Position numbers and translations under genes: made by a program. The notes beneath the pieces are model-generated. The model searched no databases, had not been told where the DNA came from, and saw only the letters and a list, made by a program, of their open reading frames with translations. 64,000 nt of DNA, from positions 186,001-250,000 of the forward strand of contig LDYB01000019.1 of assembly GCA_001442985.1 (NCBI GenBank), read 5' to 3'. This stretch comes from Armatimonadetes bacterium DC. Lineage in GTDB: Bacteria; Armatimonadota; Fimbriimonadia; Fimbriimonadales; GBS-DC. Below, piece after piece: positions 56,891-64,000 of the stretch; the stretch's first letter is position 1, and each line of letters begins with the position of its first letter.

Positions 56891-57664
56891 ATGCGAGCGT
56901 TCACGCTGATTGAACTGCTCGTGGTCATAGCGATTGTCGCGTTGCTCATGGCAATCCTGATGCCTGTTTTCCTGCAGGCGCGTGAGCAGGGGCGTCGAAG
57001 CCTCTGCTCACAGAACCTGCGTCAGCTGGCGCTCGCGAATCAGATGTACGCTCAGGACTGGGAGGGCTACTTTGTGCCCGCGGCGCCCGAATTTTTGCGT
57101 GACCAGCGTCGCTGGTTCGGTACACGCAACAGGCAAGGGCGGTTCGAGCCGAAAAACGGACCGCTCGTGCCTTATCTCAAGGATGGGGGCTTGCTACGCC
57201 GATGCCCCTCGTTTGACACCGCCGTCGGATTCGATATGGGCACAGGTGGCTATGTTTACAACGAGGTGGGCGTTGGCTCACGGCTCTGGTTCATGGGGTA
57301 CACCGCAGGGCTACCTGCCTACGATTGTGGGCTGGCAGAGTGGGAAATCCGCAAGCCTGCCGAAACCGCCATGTTCGCGGATGGCGCCCTCGATATCGGC
57401 ACAGGACTGGCGGAATACACCTTCCTGATTGCACCCCCTGATGTGCTCCGCCGCATCCCAAACAGCTACTACCCATTAGATCCCTCGGTGCATTTCCGAC
57501 ACAACCGGAACGCAAATGTGGTGTTTGTGGACGGGCACCTGAGGGCGCTGAAAATGGCGGAGTCCACACCCCAAAGCGGTGCCTATCCCAACGCAAACCC
57601 GCAAGCCCACAACATCGGCTGGTTCGCCCCCACCACGGGAGACACCTACTATGATCCAGAGTAG
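56891..57664 (+). CDS. H-X9-DG prepilin-like protein
   Basis: [57 protein letters not shown]. Confidence 0.92.
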   Translation: MRAFTLIELLVVIAIVALLMAILMPVFLQAREQGRRSLCSQNLRQLALANQMYAQDWEGYFVPAAPEFLRDQRRWFGTRNRQGRFEPKNGPLVPYLKDGGLLRRCPSFDTAVGFDMGTGGYVYNEVGVGSRLWFMGYTAGLPAYDCGLAEWEIRKPAETAMFADGALDIGTGLAEYTFLIAPPDVLRRIPNSYYPLDPSVHFRHNRNANVVFVDGHLRALKMAESTPQSGAYPNANPQAHNIGWFAPTTGDTYYDPE

Positions 57665-57683
57665 GGAAGCGCAGAGAAGCCAT

Positions 57684-57711
57684 TTGCATTCGGCGAAAAA
57701 TAGGGTATAAT
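57684..57711 (+). promoter_or_regulatory. Candidate rho promoter
   Basis: TTGCAT (57684-57689), 16-bp spacer, TATAAT (57706-57711). Confidence 0.6.
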
Positions 57712-57786
57712 AGTGGGTAGTGAGCATCCCCAAACGAGCAAGCGTGTGCCCATGCCCACTTGCCAGAATACCAGAACATCGAACGG

Positions 57787-59202
57787 ATGGGAGCAACGAT
57801 GAGGAAACGAACACGCACGGCAACTTTAGAAGAACAGCCTGAGACGAGTCCAACTGTCGCTTCGGGCGAAGTCGCAGACGACCCCAACGGTTCCGAGAAC
57901 GGCGGTCTTGCGGTGGAAATGCGCCCCGCACGGGTCAAAGAGGTCGCCGACTTCAAATCGCTGATGGAAATGTCCCTGAGCGACCTCAAACGACGCGCGA
58001 AGCGTGCAGGCGTGGAGGAGACCGACGACAAAGCCGAACTGGTCTACCGCCTGATGCGCGCCCTCAATACCGAACCCGGAACGGAATACACCTGGGGCGT
58101 GCTGGAAATCCTGCCCGACGGTTGGGGCTTCCTGCGCCGCCACCCGAACTTCCAGAACACCAACGAGGATGTCTATGTCTCCCAATCGCAAATTAAGCGT
58201 TTCGGCTTGCGTACAGGAGACCTCGTGTTCGGGGTGGCGCGCCCGCCAAAGGAAGGCGAAAAGTATTACGGGTTGCTTCGAGTGGAAGCCATTAATGGGG
58301 TGCCCGCCGATGAGGCGCGCCGACGCAAAGATTTCGAGCAACTCACACCCCTGTACCCCAACGAGCGCCTTGTCATGGAAACTACCCCCGAAAACATTTC
58401 AGGGCGGATTGTAGACCTGATTGCGCCCATCGGGAAGGGACAGCGTGCGCTGATTGTGGCGCCGCCAAAAGCGGGCAAAACAACCCTGCTCAAAAGTATT
58501 GCGAACAGTATCACCACAAACCATCCCGAAGTCATCTTGCTGGTGCTGCTGGTGGATGAGCGCCCTGAAGAGGTTACCGATATGCGCCGCTCGGTCAAAG
58601 GGCAGGTGGTCAGCTCCACCTTCGACGAGCCGCCCGAAAACCACATGCGCGTCGCCGACCTCGTGCTGGAACGCGCCAAGCGACTGGTGGAGCAGGGTAA
58701 AGATGTGGTGATTCTACTGGACAGCCTGACCCGATTCGGGCGCGCCTCTAACCTGACCACCAGCCCCAGCGGGCGCACCCTCTCCGGAGGGCTGGACCCT
58801 GCCGCCCTGTATCGTCCTAAGCGCTTCTTTGGCGCGGCACGCAACATTGAGGAAGGCGGAAGCCTCACCGTCATCGCCACCTGTCTTATCGACACAGGCT
58901 CCCGAATGGACGAGGTGATTTTTGAAGAGTTCAAAGGCACGGGCAACATGGAACTGGTGCTGTCCCGTGAGCTGGCAGAACGGCGCATCTTCCCGGCGAT
59001 TGATGTGAAGCGCTCCGGCACGCGCCACGAAGAGCTGCTTTACCCGCGCGAGGAACTGATGGCAATCTGGCAACTGCGCCGACTGCTGGCAAACCAGGAA
59101 GACCTCGTGGAGGCGGCAGAACAGCTGATACGGCTGCTGCAGCGCACCCGCTCCAACCGCGAATTCCTGCAGGAAGTGGTGGCACGCACCCGAACGACAT
59201 AA
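57787..59202 (+). CDS. rho: Transcription termination factor Rho
   Basis: LEILPDGWGFLRR; GQRALIVAPPKAGKTTLLKSIANSI; LLVDERPEEVTDMRRSVKGQVVSSTFDEPPENH; LDSLTRFGRASN. Confidence 0.97.
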   Translation: MGATMRKRTRTATLEEQPETSPTVASGEVADDPNGSENGGLAVEMRPARVKEVADFKSLMEMSLSDLKRRAKRAGVEETDDKAELVYRLMRALNTEPGTEYTWGVLEILPDGWGFLRRHPNFQNTNEDVYVSQSQIKRFGLRTGDLVFGVARPPKEGEKYYGLLRVEAINGVPADEARRRKDFEQLTPLYPNERLVMETTPENISGRIVDLIAPIGKGQRALIVAPPKAGKTTLLKSIANSITTNHPEVILLVLLVDERPEEVTDMRRSVKGQVVSSTFDEPPENHMRVADLVLERAKRLVEQGKDVVILLDSLTRFGRASNLTTSPSGRTLSGGLDPAALYRPKRFFGAARNIEEGGSLTVIATCLIDTGSRMDEVIFEEFKGTGNMELVLSRELAERRIFPAIDVKRSGTRHEELLYPREELMAIWQLRRLLANQEDLVEAAEQLIRLLQRTRSNREFLQEVVARTRTT

Positions 59203-59212
59203 GGAGGCTCCT

Positions 59213-59818
59213 ATGCGCGACGATGAACGACGCAGGCGTCCCGACGAGGACCCTGAAGAGCCAGAATTTGGGGACCTCTTCGGATTCGAGGAAGAAGAGG
59301 AAGAAGAGCCGCGCGACCTCGAGGCGGAGCTGAAGCGCCTCTTTGGCAGTGAAAGCGAGCCGCCCGATGAGCTGGAAGAGGCGCGACGCTTTGAGCGCGG
59401 GCGCGAGCTGGAAGTGCGCGTCACAGGCGTCTACGAGCGCATCGAGATGGGGCAACCGCAGGCGCTGCTGGTGCATCTGCGCGATAATTACGGGCGTACC
59501 GTGCCGATTGTGATTGGTCCCTTCGAAGCCCACGCGATTGTGATGGCGCTCAACGATGAGGTCCCTCAACGCCCGCTGACACACGACCTGATGCGCAACA
59601 TCCTGATGCGTCTGGGGGTGTCGGTAGACCGCGTGGTGATTGACGACCTCTGGCAGGGCACTTTTTACGCCAAGATTTACCTCCTGCATGGCGACGAGGA
59701 GATAGAGATCGACTCCCGCCCCAGCGATGCGATTGCGCTCGCGTTGCGCTTCCGGGCGCCCATCTATATGGTGGAGTCGGTGCTGGAGGCGGAAGGTCAG
59801 TCAGACGACTTTAGTTAA
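59213..59818 (+). CDS. Bifunctional nuclease family protein (DUF151) with long acidic N-terminus
   Basis: VPIVIGPFEAHAIVMALNDEVPQRPLTHDLMRNIL; IEIDSRPSDAIALALRFRAPIYM. Confidence 0.92.
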   Translation: MRDDERRRRPDEDPEEPEFGDLFGFEEEEEEEPRDLEAELKRLFGSESEPPDELEEARRFERGRELEVRVTGVYERIEMGQPQALLVHLRDNYGRTVPIVIGPFEAHAIVMALNDEVPQRPLTHDLMRNILMRLGVSVDRVVIDDLWQGTFYAKIYLLHGDEEIEIDSRPSDAIALALRFRAPIYMVESVLEAEGQSDDFS

Positions 59819-59841
59819 CATAATCCCACTTATCAGACTCT

Positions 59842-60483
59842 ATGCGCCACGCCCTCTACTGGCTCACTTTCTACCTCGCCTATGCGTTCTGCAAAGTTTT
59901 CTTCGGGCTGGCGCTACGCTTTCCGTTTCTGGCGTGGATTCGAATCGAGAACCGCCACCGCATGCCGCGCCGCGGCGGGCTGATTGTGATTGCCAACCAC
60001 CGCTCACTCGCTGACCCCGTGGTTCTTTGGTACGCCTCGCCGCGCCACCTCTGCTTTATGGGACGCGCCGACATTCTGGACATCCCCATTATCAGCGCGA
60101 TTGCCCGACTGGCGCGTATGATTCCCGTGCGCCAGCGCTCTGCCGACCGGCGTGCGCTGATGGAAGCCATTCAGGCGGTACAGCGTGGCGAGGCGCTCTG
60201 TATCTTTCCTGAGGGTGAACTGAGCGAAACCGGCGAATTGATGCCGTTTTTGCCTGGCGTGCTGCTGATTCTGCGCCAAACAAAAGCGCCTGTGCTACCT
60301 GTGGGGCTTATGAACACCGAGAAGCTTGTGCCATACGGAAAACTTTCCCCAAGAATTGCGTTTACTGTCATCACGGTGCGCTTTGGCGAGGCTATCCCCG
60401 CCGAGCAGATTCTGGCGCTGCCCGACACCGATTCGCAACTGGAGTTTCTGCGCGAGCAGGTGCGCAGGTTGGTGGGGGTATAA
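59842..60483 (+). CDS. 1-acyl-sn-glycerol-3-phosphate acyltransferase (PlsC-like)
   Basis: IVIANHRSLADPVVLW (HxxxxD-type); FPEGELSETGELMPFLPGVLLI. Confidence 0.9.
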   Translation: MRHALYWLTFYLAYAFCKVFFGLALRFPFLAWIRIENRHRMPRRGGLIVIANHRSLADPVVLWYASPRHLCFMGRADILDIPIISAIARLARMIPVRQRSADRRALMEAIQAVQRGEALCIFPEGELSETGELMPFLPGVLLILRQTKAPVLPVGLMNTEKLVPYGKLSPRIAFTVITVRFGEAIPAEQILALPDTDSQLEFLREQVRRLVGV

Positions 60484-60492
60484 TCTTACCAT

Positions 60493-61386
60493 ATGAAGAA
60501 CGGCTCATCCAAACGTCTGGCGTTTGGCTGGTACGGAGGCAAATACAGTCATCTCGATTGGCTGCTCCCTTTGCTACCCCCTGCCTTCCATTACTGCGAG
60601 CCTTTCGGGGGATCGGCAGCAGTATTGCTCAACCGTCCCCCCAGCCCAGTGGAGACCTACAACGATATAGACGGCGAAGTGGTCAATTTCTTTCGTGTGC
60701 TTCGCGAAACTCCAGAAGAATTGATACGAGCTATAGCACTAACGCCTTTCTCGCGCAAGGAGCTGGAAATTGCCTGTTCTCGCTCCACCGACGACCTGAG
60801 CCCACTGGAGCGAGCTCGCAGGTTCTATGTTCGCGCACGCCAAACACGCACAGGACTGGCACAAACAGCCTCACCCGGACGATGGGCTTATTGCGTGCTA
60901 ACAAGTCGGGCAGGGATGTCAGGCTCTATCTCACGCTGGTTCGGGGGAATCCGCGAGCTCTTCTACATAGCCGATAGGTTGCTGAGGGTGCAGATAGAAA
61001 ACCTTCCTGCTCTTGAAGTGATAAAAAAGTACGACTCGCCACAAACCCTCTTTTATTGCGATCCTCCCTACCCTCATCGTGCGCGTGGCGATAGTAAAGC
61101 CTATGCTTACGAAATGAGCGACAAAGACCACGAACAGCTGGCAGATCTGCTACATTCGGTCAAGGGTATGGTTGCTATATCTGGTTATCACTGCGACTTA
61201 CTGGATCGACTGTATAAGGACTGGTATTGTCACGAGGCGCCTATCCGGGTTTGCCATTCTGTTAAGAGCCCTCGCCAAGAGGTCCTCTGGACGAACTACG
61301 ACCCGCAGGAGGTACGGTTTTGGAGCGAACACCAAAAGCCATTCTCGAAGAAGTCTACGGAATCGTTGAATCCAACCCTGATGTAA
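60493..61386 (+). CDS. D12-class adenine-specific DNA methyltransferase
   Basis: FGWYGGKYSHLDWLLPLLPPAFHYCEPFGGSAAVLLNRPP; FYCDPPYPH. Confidence 0.92.
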   Translation: MKNGSSKRLAFGWYGGKYSHLDWLLPLLPPAFHYCEPFGGSAAVLLNRPPSPVETYNDIDGEVVNFFRVLRETPEELIRAIALTPFSRKELEIACSRSTDDLSPLERARRFYVRARQTRTGLAQTASPGRWAYCVLTSRAGMSGSISRWFGGIRELFYIADRLLRVQIENLPALEVIKKYDSPQTLFYCDPPYPHRARGDSKAYAYEMSDKDHEQLADLLHSVKGMVAISGYHCDLLDRLYKDWYCHEAPIRVCHSVKSPRQEVLWTNYDPQEVRFWSEHQKPFSKKSTESLNPTLM

Positions 61387-62465
61387 GCCACTTGCCAGAG
61401 AACTACGAAAAACTTGCGCAGTGGCTTCAGCAAGTTATCCACAGTGAGCGAACCCAAGCGTTTACACGCGCTTTACTTGCCTGCTTACTCGCAAAGGTTG
61501 ACAAAGGCGACGACATAGACATCAGGCATCCCTACACGGAAATTCCAGAAAAGTCCTATTCTGGACGACACTACGACGAAGAATACATAGGTGAATTCTG
61601 CGTCGCAAAGGGTCTTAAGGCTAACCTAACAACAGCATTTCTGACACCTGCTCTCCGCACTAAGAACACTCCACTGACAAGAGGGGTCTCTCTTTCGAGC
61701 AAGGATAGCGCGGCTGAGCAGGCGTTTCTGGAAATCCTCTCAGCAGTCGAGGAGTATAACGGCGATAAGGCAGAATTTGCGAAATCTGTCCTGAAAGAGG
61801 CGATACGCCTGCTCTATCAAAAGACGCTTACACACCAGAAGACGCTAGAGGATCTTCTTCAGAAATCAACATCGCAATCCGCACTAAGCATACACAGGAT
61901 TATGAACATTCTTAAAAAACATCTGAAGTCCGAGCGTTCCAGTCGTTTGCCCGTGCTAATGATTGCTGCTTGCTATGCCGTCGCCGAGAAGAGTCTGGGT
62001 AAGCATGTAAGGAAAATTGCAAGACACACCGCTGCAGATGTACGAACGGGTACCTTGGGCGATGTTGAGATTGAGTGTGTTGGTGCTGACGGCACGAATG
62101 TAATTGTGTATGAGATCAAGATGCGCCCTCTTTCTGTGGGCGACCTGAAAAATGCCCTCGAGAAAGTTAGGCATGCTCGCGACCCGATAAGTCAGTATGT
62201 GTTCATAGTAAACTCCCCACCCAAAAGCGGGTTAACCGAGTTGCTAAATCAGCCAAACCTTCCCGTGGAGTTTCTAGTATTTGACTGCCTCTCCTTTGTG
62301 GAGCATTTTTTGCATATTTTCCATGAGAGCAGAATGGAATTTCTTGAGAAGTATAAGGAGTTGCTTCTCAACGAACCCGATTCCAGTGTAAGCTATGCGC
62401 TCAAAAAGGCTTTTCTGGTGTTGTGGGCTGAAGAAGCAAGCTCAGAGAGTGGTCTCTCTCACTAA
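61320..62465 (+). CDS. Putative type II restriction endonuclease (PD-(D/E)XK), TTG start
   Basis: Overlaps the 3' end of the MTase; GDVEIECVGADGTNVIVYEIKMRPLSVGDLKNAL fits a D...ExK core. Confidence 0.7.
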   Translation: MERTPKAILEEVYGIVESNPDVSHLPENYEKLAQWLQQVIHSERTQAFTRALLACLLAKVDKGDDIDIRHPYTEIPEKSYSGRHYDEEYIGEFCVAKGLKANLTTAFLTPALRTKNTPLTRGVSLSSKDSAAEQAFLEILSAVEEYNGDKAEFAKSVLKEAIRLLYQKTLTHQKTLEDLLQKSTSQSALSIHRIMNILKKHLKSERSSRLPVLMIAACYAVAEKSLGKHVRKIARHTAADVRTGTLGDVEIECVGADGTNVIVYEIKMRPLSVGDLKNALEKVRHARDPISQYVFIVNSPPKSGLTELLNQPNLPVEFLVFDCLSFVEHFLHIFHESRMEFLEKYKELLLNEPDSSVSYALKKAFLVLWAEEASSESGLSH

Positions 62466-63973
62466 AGCACTACCCTTGCCTGCTCTTGTGCAAGCGACGG
62501 TGCAGTGTCATCCCACTCCGGCGTCAGTTTGCGCACGCCTTCACGCACAGCACGCGCGCGGCGCACCACTGCCAGCAGCCCACCCAACAGCGTCAGCGGC
62601 GGACCCAGCCACACCAGTATCGTGAACGGCTTGTAATAGACCTCCAGCGGAATCACCCAGCGCGGGTTCGTTTCGGGCTTGCCCGGCACCATGATGAGCT
62701 GGAACTCCACCAGTCGGCGGCTCACATCCATCTGCCCCACCAGAATCTGCGCGCCGTCAGGCAGGGGCACAGGGATGGGAATAATCCCGCTCCGATCCAT
62801 CAGGCGGAACGGCGCCACCTCCACAGACTCTCTCCAGCGGGGATGGCTCACCCGTGCGACCGCAATCGCCCGAAAGCCTTCCTGTCCCATCGCCCCAGCG
62901 GTTTCAAAGCCTTTGAACTCTATCGTGTAGTCCCCTACCTTGCCCTTCTCTTTCTCATGCAGGCGCAGGGTCAGGGGGTCAGCGCTTACCTGGGGCGGCG
63001 CGAAGAAAGAAACATAGAGGTCATGGTCCCACCAGCGCACGATATGGGGCCAGACCACATTGCTCACTTCCCCGCCACGCTGGAACTGGTAGAAGCGCGG
63101 TTCTACAATAAACTTCGTGTCATGCGAGGCAACCTCAATCCGCACCCGATTGAACTTATCGCGCATCGGGTCGCCCGGAAACTTTTCGTTGCCCGTCATG
63201 CCCAGATAGCGCCAGCGGTAGCCGAAGGCAATCGTGTCTCTCCCCTGCTCCACGACCACCTGCTGCTTCACCTCGTAGGCATAGGAGAGAATCAGCCCGA
63301 TTAACCCCACCGCCAGCCCGAAATGGGTCAGGAATCCGCCCATTGAATAGCGAGCCTGCCATAGCCCTGCCAGCGCCTGCCCATAGGCGGCGGGGCGGAG
63401 CCATGCTTGCCAGCCCTTCCCCTTCCCGACCTGCGCCCGACGCCAGATCGCGCCCAGGTTTGCGAATGCCACGAAAGCCAGTAGCACCACGATAAATAGG
63501 GTCAGCGGTTCACGGAAGCCGTACCAGAACGCCGCGAACCCCGTCAGCACCGCCAGCACCCAGCTTTTGGTGAGGCGCTCCAGAATCTGATCCAGTGTCA
63601 TGCCGCGCCAGCCGAGCATCGGCGCCGCCGCCGCCACGATGGCGGTCAGAATAATCCACGGGATATGCACCTGATTGTAAAATTCAGGCTGGAGCGCCGC
63701 CGCCTGCCCGCGAAAGAGTTTCGCAATCAGCGGCCAGGAGGTGCCCACAAGGCTAATCAGCGCAGAGATGCTCAACAGGGCAATTCCCCAGCGCAGAGCC
63801 GCCTCGCGCGAGAAGCCTTTCGTCATGTCGGGCGCAGGCAACGGCATCTGCCGATACCGATAGAGCCACAGCCCCAGCGTCACCAGAACGCCGCCCGCCA
63901 GCATGCCAATCAGAATGCCCAGCGCGCTCTTGGTTAAGGCGTCAAACGAGTGAACCGAGACCTCCGCCAGCAC
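62462..63973 (-). CDS. CcmF/CcsA-like cytochrome c biogenesis protein
   Basis: Multi-TM; GGFLTHFGLAVGLIGLILSYAYEVKQQVVVEQG; C-terminal VYYKPFTILVWLGPPLTLLGGLLAVVRR; the frame reaches close to the window edge and may be incomplete. Confidence 0.75.
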   Translation of the reverse strand: MLAEVSVHSFDALTKSALGILIGMLAGGVLVTLGLWLYRYRQMPLPAPDMTKGFSREAALRWGIALLSISALISLVGTSWPLIAKLFRGQAAALQPEFYNQVHIPWIILTAIVAAAAPMLGWRGMTLDQILERLTKSWVLAVLTGFAAFWYGFREPLTLFIVVLLAFVAFANLGAIWRRAQVGKGKGWQAWLRPAAYGQALAGLWQARYSMGGFLTHFGLAVGLIGLILSYAYEVKQQVVVEQGRDTIAFGYRWRYLGMTGNEKFPGDPMRDKFNRVRIEVASHDTKFIVEPRFYQFQRGGEVSNVVWPHIVRWWDHDLYVSFFAPPQVSADPLTLRLHEKEKGKVGDYTIEFKGFETAGAMGQEGFRAIAVARVSHPRWRESVEVAPFRLMDRSGIIPIPVPLPDGAQILVGQMDVSRRLVEFQLIMVPGKPETNPRWVIPLEVYYKPFTILVWLGPPLTLLGGLLAVVRRARAVREGVRKLTPEWDDTAPSLAQEQARVVL

Positions 63974-64000
63974 CCCACTGCGAGTCAGGAAAGTCCCGTA

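Overview
The window is a GC-rich bacterial chromosome segment. Armatimonadota-like affiliation is inferred from the mix of H-X9-DG prepilins, dockerin-like VDDADLLxVLFxFG doublets, PEP-CTERM proteins and core gene content; it is not proven. About 60 CDSs are supported, most of them housekeeping: larC, rnc, mtnP, B-family DNA polymerase, accC, folC, coaBC, argD, two uracil-DNA glycosylases, motAB, tyrS, rpsF-ssb-rpsR, PGI/PMI, speE, lptD-like, dtd, relA/spoT, rho, plsC, a type II R-M pair and ccmF-like. No tRNA, rRNA, CRISPR array or transposase was recognised. Main items for follow-up: (1) an unidentified structured RNA of about 320 nt (11468-11795) with a consensus promoter and a 5' segment exactly complementary to the arm before its terminal T-run, upstream of an aeRF1/baeRF-like gene; (2) a recurrent GG-TANNNT hexamer ending 6-9 nt before at least 14 start codons, suggesting widespread leaderless transcription; (3) a degraded Rhs/polymorphic-toxin locus (20992-24014) with an orphan Rhs tip, a TPR-RraB candidate immunity gene and duplicated Rhs-repeat DNA; (4) a cluster of His-rich secreted paralogs with swapped C-terminal anchors, a DUF2946-like protein and a DsrE-like protein (8921-11335); (5) a uvrA that stops after about 264 aa; (6) a 97-bp multi-hairpin palindromic repeat family with a nested inverted repeat. 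All calls are from reading the sequence and ORF translations; no database search was run.
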